Below are positions 1 to 6,926 of a stretch of DNA of 32,542 nt, in pieces. The number at the start of each line of letters is the position of its first letter. Positions within the stretch are counted from its first letter, which is position 1. Position numbers and translations under genes: made by a program. The notes beneath the pieces are model-generated. The model was not told the origin of the DNA and ran no database searches. It saw only the letters and a list, made by a program, of their open reading frames with translations. Source of the stretch: Lachnospiraceae bacterium (GTDB taxonomy: Bacteria; Bacillota; Clostridia; Lachnospirales; Lachnospiraceae). Location: positions 1 to 32,542 of the forward strand of contig JAFYWD010000165.1 of NCBI GenBank assembly GCA_017558205.1. Reading direction: 5' to 3'.

Positions 1-384
1 AAGCTTTTCAGAGAAGATGCTGTAGAATATAAGGCAAAGGCAGATGCTGTAAGCCAGGCGGAAATTTACAGAGAAGATTATGCTATTTCCGTATGTAAGA
101 GTCAGGGACTGGAAAGTCCAACTATTGTAGGAGCACAGGCGGCCAATGAGCTACTGAATATTATCGGTATTAAGGCCAGCTTTGTTCTGACAGAATATCA
201 GGGTACCATCTATTTTAGTGCCAGATCCATTGATGAAGTAAATGTACAGCTTATTATGGAGAAGATGGGTGGTGGAGGACATATGACCATTGCCGGCTGT
301 CAGTTTACGGGCATTACCATTGAAGAAGGAATCAACAAACTGAAGGAATGTCTTGACCTTATGCTGAAAGAAGGAGAATTATAA
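1..384 (+). CDS. gdpP: GdpP/YybT-like DHH-DHHA1 cyclic-di-AMP phosphodiesterase, C-terminal part
   Basis: Open reading frame entering from the left edge; only the last 127 codons are in the window. It contains the DHHA1 signature GGGGHMTIAG about 85-95 residues in, typical of the substrate-binding end of DHH-family phosphoesterases. Full-length GdpP is a membrane protein with a PAS-like domain, a degenerate GGDEF domain and a DHH-DHHA1 module that hydrolyses c-di-AMP to pApA. The order gdpP-rplI-dnaB is a common Firmicutes arrangement, which is the main reason for preferring GdpP over a soluble DHH protein such as NrnA. rplI follows 19 bp downstream. The missing N-terminal domains cannot be checked here. 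Confidence 0.85.
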   Translation, partial: KLFREDAVEYKAKADAVSQAEIYREDYAISVCKSQGLESPTIVGAQAANELLNIIGIKASFVLTEYQGTIYFSARSIDEVNVQLIMEKMGGGGHMTIAGCQFTGITIEEGINKLKECLDLMLKEGEL

Positions 385-403
385 AAGAAAGGAATCAGTT
401 ATT

Positions 404-850
404 ATGAAAATTATTTTATTACAGGATGTAAAGACACTTGGAAAAAAAGGAGATATTATTGAGGCCAATGACGGATATGCCAGAAATTATATTTTGCCTA
501 AAAAAATTGGAGTAGAAGCAAATTCTAAAAATCTTAATGATTTAAAGCTTCAGAAATCCAATGAAGTTAAGGTTGCCCAGGAACAGCTGGAGGCAGCTCA
601 GAATTTTGCTAAAGAATTAGAAGAAAAAGAAATTGTTGTAAAAATGAAGGTCGGTGAAGGGGGAAAGTCCTTTGGAAGTATATCTACCAAGGAAATAGCA
701 GCAGCTTTTAAAGAGCAGTGTGGAGTAACCATTGATAAGAAAAAAATCCAGCTGGAGGAGCCTATCCGCAGCTTTGGAGTATATAAGGTAAATATTAAGC
801 TTCATGTTAAAGTAACCGGCGTTCTGACTGTTAAGGTACAGGAAGCATAA
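404..850 (+). CDS. rplI: 50S ribosomal protein bL9
   Basis: 148 aa, the usual length for bL9. The N-terminal 23S rRNA-binding domain starts with MKIILLQDVKTLGKKGD and continues to the conserved GYARNYILPK stretch around residues 24-33. A long connecting helix (about 40-75) leads to the C-terminal domain (about 80-148). bL9 binds at the base of the L1 stalk of the large subunit. The start has an AAAGGA-type ribosome binding site just upstream, in the gap after gdpP, and dnaB follows after 21 bp, so the three are probably cotranscribed. Confidence 0.97.
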   Translation: MKIILLQDVKTLGKKGDIIEANDGYARNYILPKKIGVEANSKNLNDLKLQKSNEVKVAQEQLEAAQNFAKELEEKEIVVKMKVGEGGKSFGSISTKEIAAAFKEQCGVTIDKKKIQLEEPIRSFGVYKVNIKLHVKVTGVLTVKVQEA

Positions 851-871
851 ATATGCTGAAAGGAAAGTCTT

Positions 872-2230
872 ATGGCTACAATGGAAGAAGCTATCATTAA
901 ACGAGTATTACCTCATAGTGTTGAGGCTGAGCAATCGGTAATCGGTTCTATGCTGATAGACAGTGAAGCTATTGTAGTGGCATCAGAGCTGATTACAGGA
1001 GAGGACTTTTATAACAAGCAGCTGGGTGTGGTATTTGAAGCAATGATCGAGCTGCATGATAAGGGAAAGCCGGTAGATTTAATTACTCTGCAGGATAAGT
1101 TAAAGGAAAAGGATGTACCGGCAGAGGTCAGCAGTTTAGAATTTATCAGAGATATTATTACAGCAGTACCTACTTCTGCCAATGTTAAATATTATGCTAA
1201 TATTGTGGCAGAAAAATCCATTCTGAGAAAGATGATCCGTCTCAATGAGGAAATAGAAAATCTCTGCTACAGTGGGAAAGAAAGTATGGAATTTATCCTG
1301 GAGGATGCAGAAAAAAGAATTTTTGATCTGGTGCAAAAAAGAAATTCAGGAGAGTTTGTTCCTATTCGACAAATTGTAATGAATGCTTTAGATAAAATAG
1401 AAGCAGCTTCAAAAAATACAGGAAGGGTAACCGGGATTGCAACAGGATTTCTGGATCTGGATTTTAAAACCTCAGGTATGCAGCCGGCAGACCTTGTTTT
1501 GATTGCTGCCCGTCCTTCCATGGGAAAAACAGCCTTTGTATTAAATATTGCTCAGCATGTAGCCTTCAGGCTGAATCAGACAGTAGCAATTTTTAGTCTG
1601 GAAATGTCCAAGGAGCAGCTGGTAAACCGTATGTTTTCCTTGGAATCTAATGTAGATGCCCAGAATTTAAGAAACGGTAATTTGAGTGATCTTGAATGGG
1701 AGAAGCTGATTGAAAGTGCGGGAGTAATCGGACGCAGTAATCTGATTATTGATGATACTCCGGGAATCAGTATTTCGGAGCTTAGAAGTAAATGTCGTAA
1801 ATATAAAATGGAGCATGATCTGAAGATGATTATTATTGACTATCTTCAGTTAATGAGCGGTAGTGGAAGAAGTGAATCAAGACAGCAGGAGATTTCAGAA
1901 ATTTCCCGTTCCTTAAAAGCAGTGGCAAGGGAGTTAAAGGTGCCGGTACTGGCTCTTTCACAGCTCAGCCGTGCGGTGGAGCAAAGACCGGATAAGAGGC
2001 CTATGATGTCTGATCTGCGTGAATCAGGAGCTATCGAGCAGGATGCAGATGTTATCATGTTTATTTATCGTGATGATTATTATAATAAGGATTCTGAGAT
2101 GAAGGGTATTTCAGAAATTATTATCGGTAAGCAAAGAAATGGTCCTATAGGTACAGTGGAGCTGGTTTGGCTGCCTGAGTATACTAAGTTTGCCAACAAA
2201 GAGCATGACAGAGGCAGAAATGACTATTAA
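872..2230 (+). CDS. dnaB: Replicative DNA helicase DnaB
   Basis: 452 aa, normal for the family. An N-terminal helical primase-interacting domain (about 10-115) is joined by a linker to a RecA-like motor. Visible motifs are Walker A RPSMGKTAF near residue 213, Walker B IIIDYLQLM near 320 and the SQLSRAVEQR(P) segment near 365, with ESGAIEQDADVI after it. It is the hexameric helicase that unwinds DNA at replication forks. The first ATG has an AAAGGAAAG site 3-4 bases upstream; a second in-frame ATG three codons later is also possible. A strong terminator follows directly. Confidence 0.97.
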   Translation: MATMEEAIIKRVLPHSVEAEQSVIGSMLIDSEAIVVASELITGEDFYNKQLGVVFEAMIELHDKGKPVDLITLQDKLKEKDVPAEVSSLEFIRDIITAVPTSANVKYYANIVAEKSILRKMIRLNEEIENLCYSGKESMEFILEDAEKRIFDLVQKRNSGEFVPIRQIVMNALDKIEAASKNTGRVTGIATGFLDLDFKTSGMQPADLVLIAARPSMGKTAFVLNIAQHVAFRLNQTVAIFSLEMSKEQLVNRMFSLESNVDAQNLRNGNLSDLEWEKLIESAGVIGRSNLIIDDTPGISISELRSKCRKYKMEHDLKMIIIDYLQLMSGSGRSESRQQEISEISRSLKAVARELKVPVLALSQLSRAVEQRPDKRPMMSDLRESGAIEQDADVIMFIYRDDYYNKDSEMKGISEIIIGKQRNGPIGTVELVWLPEYTKFANKEHDRGRNDY

Positions 2231-2245
2231 CAATAATAAAGATAA

Positions 2246-2287
2246 ATACAAAAGAAGAATACAGTACCTGTATTCTTCTTTTTGTAT
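2246..2287 (+). terminator. Intrinsic terminator after dnaB
   Basis: Near-perfect inverted repeat: ATACAAAAGAAGAATACAG, loop TAC, then the complement with one extra T. The right arm ends in a T run. It begins 16 bases after the dnaB stop. The A-rich left arm could also give some activity in the other direction. Only about 35 bases separate it from the next start codon, so that gene has little room for a promoter of its own. Confidence 0.85.
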
Positions 2288-2322
2288 TTCGAGTATTTAC
2301 ATTGAAAGGAAAGGTGGAAATT

Positions 2323-2682
2323 ATGGAAGAAGAAAGATTGGTAGTGCTGGAAGCTAAAAAAGGAGTAAGATATGCTGTTTTACAGGAAGAGAAGAATGGG
2401 GGTAAGTTGACTGAGGAAAAGGCAAAAAAAATGGAAGCTCTGCTTAAGCTACTGATCAGACAAAGTGTTACTCAAACGATAGAAGAATATCATGTAGCTC
2501 TAAGGGATGATATAAGGGAAGAGCTGTCAAGGAGTGAAGAAAAATTAGAGGAAATAATCAGAAAAAATACAGAGGAGGAGAATAAAAGGTGGAAAAAACT
2601 GGAGGAACACTTTATAAAAGTGGATAAGCTGATACGGGAAAAGCAGAAGCAGGGAAAAAGAAAAAAGCATTCAATATTTTGA
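2323..2682 (+). CDS. Small charged helical (coiled-coil) protein of unknown function
   Basis: 119 aa from the ATG at 2323, which has GGAAAGGTGG at a good distance; the in-frame TTG at 2302 lies ahead of that site and is not preferred. I do not recognise the family. The N-terminal 35 residues (MEEERLVVLEAKKGVRYAVL) look like a small folded or strand-containing segment. The rest is rich in Lys and Glu with heptad-like leucine and isoleucine spacing (about 40-110) and a very basic tail (KQGKRKKHSIF). No signal peptide or membrane segment. It follows the dnaB terminator closely, so expression may depend on readthrough. Its stop codon lies inside its own terminator hairpin, so the end is tightly packed. 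Confidence 0.65.
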   Translation: MEEERLVVLEAKKGVRYAVLQEEKNGGKLTEEKAKKMEALLKLLIRQSVTQTIEEYHVALRDDIREELSRSEEKLEEIIRKNTEEENKRWKKLEEHFIKVDKLIREKQKQGKRKKHSIF

Positions 2683-2695
2683 ATGCTTTTTCTGT
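2662..2695 (+). terminator. Terminator hairpin overlapping the end of the small helical protein gene
   Basis: Perfect 13-bp stem AAAAAGCATTCAA / TTGAATGCTTTTT with loop TATT. The T-rich right arm works for the plus strand and the A-rich left arm gives a T tract on the minus strand. It sits between convergent genes (the helical protein gene and the ferredoxin) and probably acts in both directions. Confidence 0.85.
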
Positions 2696-2715
2696 AATAA
2701 TCCGCTTAATGTAAA

Positions 2716-2886
2716 TTAGCCTTCAGAGATAGCTCCTACAGGACATACACCTGCACAAGCACCACAGCTGATACAAGTATCAGCATCGATGTTGTACTGT
2801 GTGTCACCAGCGCTGATAGCGCTTACAGGACATCCGGGTTCACAAGAACCACACATTACGCAAGTATCATTGATTACATATGCCAT
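2716..2886 (-). CDS. 2[4Fe-4S] clostridial-type ferredoxin
   Basis: 56 aa, found by translating the minus strand. Eight cysteines are in the classic arrangement: C9-x2-C12-x2-C15-x3-C19-P and C38-x2-C41-x2-C44-x3-C48-P, in two repeats (MCGSCEPGCP and SCGACAGVCP). This is a soluble low-potential electron carrier. AAAGGAGG lies 9-10 bases before the ATG. It lies about 125 bp downstream of pflA on the same strand, so it is a plausible reductant for the radical-SAM cluster of the activating enzyme; that role is inferred from position. It may also have its own promoter in the gap. Confidence 0.95.
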   Translation of the reverse strand: MAYVINDTCVMCGSCEPGCPVSAISAGDTQYNIDADTCISCGACAGVCPVGAISEG

Positions 2887-2927
2887 AGTTCAAATCCTCC
2901 TTTTATTAATCATTCCTATTCATTTCT

Positions 2928-2956
2928 AGTTTAATACAATTAGAGGTATTATTCAA
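2928..2956 (-). promoter_or_regulatory. Possible promoter for the ferredoxin gene
   Basis: On the minus strand TTGAAT and TAAACT are separated by 17 bases, 42 bases ahead of the ferredoxin start. Each box matches consensus at four of six positions. The surroundings are very AT-rich, so a chance match is possible. Confidence 0.35.
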
Positions 2957-3010
2957 TATTAAAAAGCAAAAAAACTGTATCTTATAAAATACACTTTAAA
3001 AACATACGTA

Positions 3011-3775
3011 CTACGCCTGAATAAGACCTAATTCAATACGCTTATTTTTGATCCCACGTAATACATGTTTTTTGAGCTCAGGAATCAGTTTTTTGTCCAT
3101 AGGCTTTACATCCTTCAGTTTATATTCAATTCCAAGATTTTGGTATTTGGGGACTCCTAAATCATGGTAGGGAAGGATGTCTAAGGCTTTAACATTAGTA
3201 AAACCACCGATAAAATAACCAAGTGCTTCTAAGTCAGCAGGATCATCTGTAATCCCGGGAACCACAACGTGGCGAATCCAGGTAGGAACTTCTTTTTCAT
3301 ACAGATATTCTGCAAAGGCCAGAACATTCTTATTAGGCAGCTCTGTTAAAGAAATATGTTTTTCATTATTTATATGCTTAATATCAAGCATAACCAGATC
3401 GGTAAGAGTCATGAGCCGGTCTAGCTTTTCCATCCATTGAGTATTAGTGGAATTAAAAACAATTCCGCTGGAATCAATACAGGTATGGATATTCTGTTCT
3501 TTTGCAAGAGTAAATAATTCCAATAAGAAATCCAGCTGTAATAAGGGTTCTCCACCTGTTACGGTGATTCCACCATCTTTATAAAAGCCGATATTCCTAT
3601 TATATTGTTCAATAATATAGGAAGGCTCCATTTCTTCACCGGCCTTGGTAGACCAGGTATCGGGGTTGTGGCAGTAGGCACAGCGTAAGGGACATCCCTG
3701 AGTAAATACTACATATCTGACTCCGGGGCCATCTACTGTACCAAAGCTTTCTAAGGAGTGAATTTTTCCTTTCAT
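3011..3775 (-). CDS. pflA: Pyruvate formate-lyase activating enzyme (radical SAM)
   Basis: 254 aa from the ATG at 3775; a GTG three codons upstream overlaps the AGAGGTG ribosome binding site and is less likely. The radical-SAM motif C28-x3-C32-x2-C35 sits in TQGCPLRCAYCHNPDTW, followed by the GGxP-type SAM motif TGGEPLLQ near residue 75. PflA uses a [4Fe-4S] cluster and SAM to abstract hydrogen from the glycine of pyruvate formate-lyase. Here that glycine is on a separate polypeptide encoded just upstream, so PflA has to work on the core bound to a free-standing domain, or on the domain itself. An intrinsic terminator lies directly in front of the ribosome binding site. Confidence 0.95.
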   Translation of the reverse strand: MKGKIHSLESFGTVDGPGVRYVVFTQGCPLRCAYCHNPDTWSTKAGEEMEPSYIIEQYNRNIGFYKDGGITVTGGEPLLQLDFLLELFTLAKEQNIHTCIDSSGIVFNSTNTQWMEKLDRLMTLTDLVMLDIKHINNEKHISLTELPNKNVLAFAEYLYEKEVPTWIRHVVVPGITDDPADLEALGYFIGGFTNVKALDILPYHDLGVPKYQNLGIEYKLKDVKPMDKKLIPELKKHVLRGIKNKRIELGLIQA

Positions 3776-3784
3776 TTTCGTCAC

Positions 3785-3926
3785 CTCTTTAAAAAATACC
3801 GGCTCAATATGAGCCGGTATTCATAGATAAGCATCTTAAAGAACAATGATAAAATCTGTTCTCTATCTTAGTATAACGAATATAAAATAACTAAATTTAT
3901 TCGTTGTACTGTCATCTCAAATTAAC
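3785..3926 (-). promoter_or_regulatory. Intergenic leader between the glycyl-radical domain gene and pflA
   Basis: 142 AT-rich bases. On the minus strand there is a loose dyad ACGAATA...TATTCGT followed at once by TATACT, a plausible -10 box without a convincing -35. A short repeat AGAACA...TGTTCT comes next, then the terminator. If the -10 is real, pflA has its own promoter but its transcript still has to pass the terminator. I see no alternative pairing partner for the terminator stem that would make it a clear attenuator. Confidence 0.3.
3790..3821 (-). terminator. Intrinsic terminator between the pfl genes and pflA, abutting the pflA ribosome binding site
   Basis: Perfect 12-bp stem AATACCGGCTCA / TGAGCCGGTATT with a 3-base loop. 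On the minus strand it runs straight into a T6 tract and then AAAGAGGTGACG, the pflA ribosome binding site. Transcripts from the pfl promoter should mostly end here, so pflA would be made at a lower level than its substrate. Confidence 0.85.
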
Positions 3927-4166
3927 TTATACAGCACTGTGGAATGTACGATTGATAACGTCAGTCTGCTGTTCAGGAGTTAATTTGATGAAGTTAACTG
4001 CATATCCGGAAACACGGATTGTTAACTGAGGATATTTTTCAGGATGTTTCTGAGCATCCAATAATGTGTCTCTGTTTAATACGTTTACGTTAAGATGATG
4101 TCCGCCTTTTGTTGCATAACCATCTAATAAAGATACTAAGTTGTCAATCTGAGCTGTATTTGACAT
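3927..4166 (-). CDS. Free-standing glycyl-radical domain of pyruvate formate-lyase (GrcA/YfiD-like)
   Basis: 79 aa from the ATG at 4166; the ATG at 4181 lies inside the ribosome binding site AATGGAGG. It corresponds to the C-terminal domain of ordinary pyruvate formate-lyase: [20 protein letters not shown], then [17 protein letters not shown] with the radical glycine at residue 54, then a tail ending in NRTFHSAV. The core (680) plus this domain (79) gives 759 residues, almost the length of an intact enzyme (E. coli 760). It should complete the split core encoded upstream, as E. coli GrcA (YfiD) and phage T4 Y06I do for damaged enzyme. The difference here is that the core gene has no radical domain of its own. 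Its ribosome binding site overlaps the end of the preceding gene, which suggests coupled translation. Confidence 0.93.
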   Translation of the reverse strand: MSNTAQIDNLVSLLDGYATKGGHHLNVNVLNRDTLLDAQKHPEKYPQLTIRVSGYAVNFIKLTPEQQTDVINRTFHSAV

Positions 4167-4181
4167 ATTGATTTCCTCCAT

Positions 4182-4385
4182 TTAATTATAATCATCTAAG
4201 CCCTGTTCCAGGGTAGGTACGCTGCAGGCAAGAGGAGTTCTGGAGCAATCAGAACATCCCATGGTCATTACTTTTCTTGTACCTTCCATACCTTCTTCCA
4301 CATCAGCATTTATGTGTCCAACGCCTTTGCTCATTCCGGCATCCAGCATTGCTACAAGATCATCGATCATTTTATTCTGGTCCAT
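4182..4385 (-). CDS. 67-aa cysteine-containing paralogue of the glycyl-radical domain, lacking the radical glycine
   Basis: Starts at the ATG at 4385, six bases after AGGAGG; a GTG two codons upstream overlaps that site. Residues 7-29 (IDDLVAMLDAGMSKGVGHIN and on) align without gaps to the start of the neighbouring 79-aa radical domain ([20 protein letters not shown]), about half identical and most of the rest conservative. Beyond residue 30 the similarity stops: the RVSGYA loop is absent, and a segment with C44-x2-C47 and C54 takes its place. It lies between the catalytic core and the radical domain in one operon. I know of no named family. It may occupy the radical-domain site of the core as a placeholder or inhibitor, act as a redox or metal switch, or bind PflA. 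All of these are inference. Confidence 0.8.
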   Translation of the reverse strand: MDQNKMIDDLVAMLDAGMSKGVGHINADVEEGMEGTRKVMTMGCSDCSRTPLACSVPTLEQGLDDYN

Positions 4386-4411
4386 ATGCACCCTCCTGTT
4401 CTAAGTCCGGA

Positions 4412-6454
4412 TTATACCTGACTTAAATCAATTTCGATATCTCCTGCAAATACCTGATCTTCTTTACCAAGAGCACCGGGGATAATTGTAAAGGTATTGG
4501 AAATACCATCCTGTGCATGGTTGAAAGGTAATTTGGATACAGAAGATAAGGATGCTACTGCACCATGAGTATCACGTCCGTGCATTGGGTTAGCACCGGG
4601 TGCGAAAGGCTGTCCTTTCTTACGTCCATCAGGAGTTGTACCTGTAGCTTTACCATAAGTAACATTAGAGGTAATTGTTAAGATGGAGGTTGTAGGGAAA
4701 CCGTTTCTATAGGTGTGATGTCTTCTGATCATAGTCATGAACTTCTTAACAAGATCACGTGCGATTTCATCTACACGGTCATCATCATTACCATATTTAG
4801 GGAATTCACCGGTTGTTTCGAAATCTACGATAACACCGTCTTCATCTCTGATAGGTTTTACAGTTGCATATTTAATAGCAGATAAAGAGTCAGCTACTAC
4901 GGAAAGTCCGGCTACACCGGTAGCGAAGTAACGGAATACATCTCTGTCATGTAAAGCCATCTGAGCTTTTTCGTAGCAGTACTTATCATGCATGTAGTGG
5001 ATAACATTCAATGTATTTACGTATACATCAGCTAACCATTCCATCATGTCAACATATTTCTGCATTACATCATCAAAGTCTAATACATCGCCTTCAACTT
5101 TACGGTATCTGGGTCCAACCTGTTTCTTGGTAACTTCGTCTACACCACCGTTTAAAGCGTAAAGTAAACATTTAGCCAGGTTAGCACGAGCACCGAAGAA
5201 CTGCATCTGTTTTCCAACCATCATGGAAGATACACAACAAGCGATAGCATAGTCGTCAGCATGAGTTACTCTCATTAAGTCATCGTTTTCGTACTGGATG
5301 GAAGAAGTCTGGATAGACATCTTAGCACAGTATCTCTTGAAGTTTTCAGGTAATCTTACAGACCAGAGAACTGTTAAGTTAGGCTCAGGAGAAGGTCCTA
5401 AGTTTGTTAATGTGTGTAAGTAACGGAAGCTTGTTTTTGTAACAAGGTGACGTCCGTCAACACCAACACCTGCAAGAGATTCTGTTACCCATACAGGGTC
5501 ACCTGCAAACAGGTTATTGTATTCAGGAGTACGGGCAAATTTAATTAATCTTAATTTCATAACGAAATGATCAACAAATTCCTGAATCTGTTCTTCTGTG
5601 AAAGTACCGTTCTTTAAGTCTCTTTCAGCATAAATATCAATGAAGGTAGAAGTACGTCCAAGGGACATAGCGGCACCGTTCTGTTCTTTTACTGCAGCAA
5701 GGTATCCGAAGTAAGTAGCCTGGATAGCTTCCTGTGTGTTGGTAGCAGGCTTAGAGATATCGCATCCATAAGAAGCTGCCATCTGCTTCATCTGTTTTAA
5801 AGCAACAATCTGTTCAGAAATTTCTTCACGAAGACGGATAACGTCATCAGTCATAACACGTCCTGTAGAAGCTTTCTGTTCATTTTTATCTTCGATTAAT
5901 CTATCAATACCATATAAGGCGATACGTCTGTAGTCACCGATGATACGTCCACGTCCGTAAGCATCAGGAAGACCTGTAATAATATGAGAAGAACGGCATG
6001 CTCTCATTTCGTCATTATAAGCATCGAAACATCCGGCATTGTGAGTTTTTCTATGAGTTGAGAAGAACTCGCTGATTTCAGGATCTACTGTATAACCGTT
6101 ATCGGAACAAGCCTTTTCTGCCATTCTGATACCGCCGTAAACCTGCATGGAACGTTTGAAAGGTTTGTCTGTCTGGAATCCTACGATTGTTTCCTTGGAT
6201 TTATCAAGGTATCCGGGTCCATGGGAAGTGATAGTAGAAACTACCTTTGTGTCCATATCAAGAACACCGCCGGCTTCTCTTTCCTTTTTGGATAATTCCA
6301 TAACCTGTGCCCATAATTCGTTTGTGTTCTGTGTAGGATTTGCAAGGAAGGTATCATCTCCATCATAAGGAGTATAGTTTTTCTGAATGAAATCTCTAAC
6401 GTTGATTTCATTTTCCCATTTGCCACCTACAAAATCTGTCCATTCTGGTCTCAT
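4412..6454 (-). CDS. pflB: Pyruvate formate-lyase catalytic core without its C-terminal glycyl-radical domain
   Basis: 680 aa; it converts pyruvate and CoA to formate and acetyl-CoA. The adjacent catalytic cysteines C406-C407 are in the [13 protein letters not shown] segment (E. coli C418-C419). Substrate-site and structural motifs are intact, for example [17 protein letters not shown] and the late [19 protein letters not shown]. The protein ends at [10 protein letters not shown], just where other family members continue into the linker and the radical domain with RVSGYA. It is not a simple frameshift: the stop is followed by 26 bases and then two separately initiated genes with strong ribosome binding sites. 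The start has ACAGGAGG at good spacing and a consensus promoter upstream. The enzyme should be inactive unless complemented by the 79-aa domain. Confidence 0.96.
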   Translation of the reverse strand: MRPEWTDFVGGKWENEINVRDFIQKNYTPYDGDDTFLANPTQNTNELWAQVMELSKKEREAGGVLDMDTKVVSTITSHGPGYLDKSKETIVGFQTDKPFKRSMQVYGGIRMAEKACSDNGYTVDPEISEFFSTHRKTHNAGCFDAYNDEMRACRSSHIITGLPDAYGRGRIIGDYRRIALYGIDRLIEDKNEQKASTGRVMTDDVIRLREEISEQIVALKQMKQMAASYGCDISKPATNTQEAIQATYFGYLAAVKEQNGAAMSLGRTSTFIDIYAERDLKNGTFTEEQIQEFVDHFVMKLRLIKFARTPEYNNLFAGDPVWVTESLAGVGVDGRHLVTKTSFRYLHTLTNLGPSPEPNLTVLWSVRLPENFKRYCAKMSIQTSSIQYENDDLMRVTHADDYAIACCVSSMMVGKQMQFFGARANLAKCLLYALNGGVDEVTKKQVGPRYRKVEGDVLDFDDVMQKYVDMMEWLADVYVNTLNVIHYMHDKYCYEKAQMALHDRDVFRYFATGVAGLSVVADSLSAIKYATVKPIRDEDGVIVDFETTGEFPKYGNDDDRVDEIARDLVKKFMTMIRRHHTYRNGFPTTSILTITSNVTYGKATGTTPDGRKKGQPFAPGANPMHGRDTHGAVASLSSVSKLPFNHAQDGISNTFTIIPGALGKEDQVFAGDIEIDLSQV

Positions 6455-6521
6455 TTTGAAATGCCTCCTGTAATTAAAAATATGGTTTATTGGATAAAAA
6501 CTAATGTTTTATTCTCAGTTG

Positions 6522-6550
6522 ATTATAGTTTACTCTTGATATAGCGTCAA
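6522..6550 (-). promoter_or_regulatory. Strong sigma-70-type promoter of the pfl operon
   Basis: TTGACG, a 17-base spacer, then TATAAT on the minus strand, about 70 bases ahead of the pflB start. Five of six and six of six positions match consensus. It fits high expression of a major fermentation enzyme. Confidence 0.85.
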
Positions 6551-6551
6551 G
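6535..6551. promoter_or_regulatory. Dyad CTTGA-N7-TCAAG overlapping the pfl -35 box
   Basis: Inverted repeat covering the -35 box and part of the spacer of the pfl promoter. It resembles a CRP/FNR half-site pair (TTGA...TCAA) but the spacing is one base longer than the usual FNR site. A repressor bound here would block the promoter. No regulator is identified. Confidence 0.35.
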
Positions 6552-6560
6552 TAAGCTCAG

Positions 6561-6578
6561 TGTACTTTTTTCTGTACA
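6561..6578. promoter_or_regulatory. Dyad TGTAC-N8-GTACA between the divergent promoters
   Basis: Inverted repeat 11 bases upstream of the pfl -35 box. Its right arm forms the -35 (TGTACA) of the opposing promoter. A protein bound here could activate pfl and repress the DUF1858 gene at the same time. It does not match a Rex, FNR or Fur site that I know. Confidence 0.4.
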
Positions 6579-6601
6579 AATAAGGAATAAAGTATTATAA
6601 T
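6573..6601 (+). promoter_or_regulatory. Promoter of the DUF1858 gene
   Basis: TGTACA, a 17-base spacer, then a perfect TATAAT, 43 bases ahead of the start codon. The -35 box matches consensus at four positions and lies within a dyad, so it may be regulated together with pfl. Confidence 0.65.
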
Positions 6602-6644
6602 ATCTAAGGTATTGCTATGAGAACATAGGAAGGAGGATAACAAA

Positions 6645-6836
6645 ATGTCAGATATCAATAAAAATATGACTATTGGTGAGATCTTAAGAACTCAGCCTGC
6701 CGTAGCAGGAATTCTTATGGAAGCAGGAATGCACTGCCTTGGATGTCCCTCTGCACAGAGTGAGACACTGGAAGAAGCAGCGATGGTTCACGGAATGGAT
6801 ATTGAAGTGTTAATGACCAAGATTGCAGCTCTGTAA
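6645..6836 (+). CDS. DUF1858 protein (hybrid-cluster-protein-associated redox disulfide type)
   Basis: 63 aa, the whole length of the domain. It opens with [38 protein letters not shown], the characteristic pattern of DUF1858, with a C31-x2-C34 pair followed by proline. Family members are small cytoplasmic proteins or domains proposed to act in redox or metal handling, often near hybrid cluster protein or ScdA-like genes; the biochemical role is not settled. The ribosome binding site AGGAAGGAGG is strong. It is read divergently from the pfl operon across a shared 190-bp control region, so a link to radical-enzyme maintenance or redox sensing is an attractive inference only. Confidence 0.85.
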   Translation: MSDINKNMTIGEILRTQPAVAGILMEAGMHCLGCPSAQSETLEEAAMVHGMDIEVLMTKIAAL

Positions 6837-6880
6837 TTCAGTAGAGTAAAGATTATATCTAAAAATAGTTGTAAATAATC

Positions 6881-6919
6881 AGGGCGAAAACCATTATTGA
6901 TACAATGGTTTTCGCCCTT
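6881..6919. terminator. Bidirectional terminator between the DUF1858 gene and the GH18 gene
   Basis: Perfect 15-bp stem AGGGCGAAAACCATT with its complement around an 8-base loop. T-rich sequence follows on both strands, though neither is a clean T run. It lies between two convergent genes, 44 bases after one stop and 8 bases from the other. Confidence 0.75.
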
Positions 6920-6926
6920 CATTCAT

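Noticed and set aside
2302..2322. TTG start at 2302 for the small helical protein
   Set aside because: It lies ahead of the GGAAAGGTGG site that serves the ATG at 2323 and has no ribosome binding site of its own.
4182..4414. A frameshift or sequencing error breaking a normal pfl gene
   Set aside because: The core ends in a clean stop, the middle gene is a separate paralogue of the radical domain rather than the missing link, and both downstream genes have their own AGGAGG-type sites and ATG starts.
6535..6551. A canonical FNR/CRP site in the pfl promoter
   Set aside because: The half sites are one base too far apart and the dyad sits over the -35 box, so it is kept only as an unassigned dyad.
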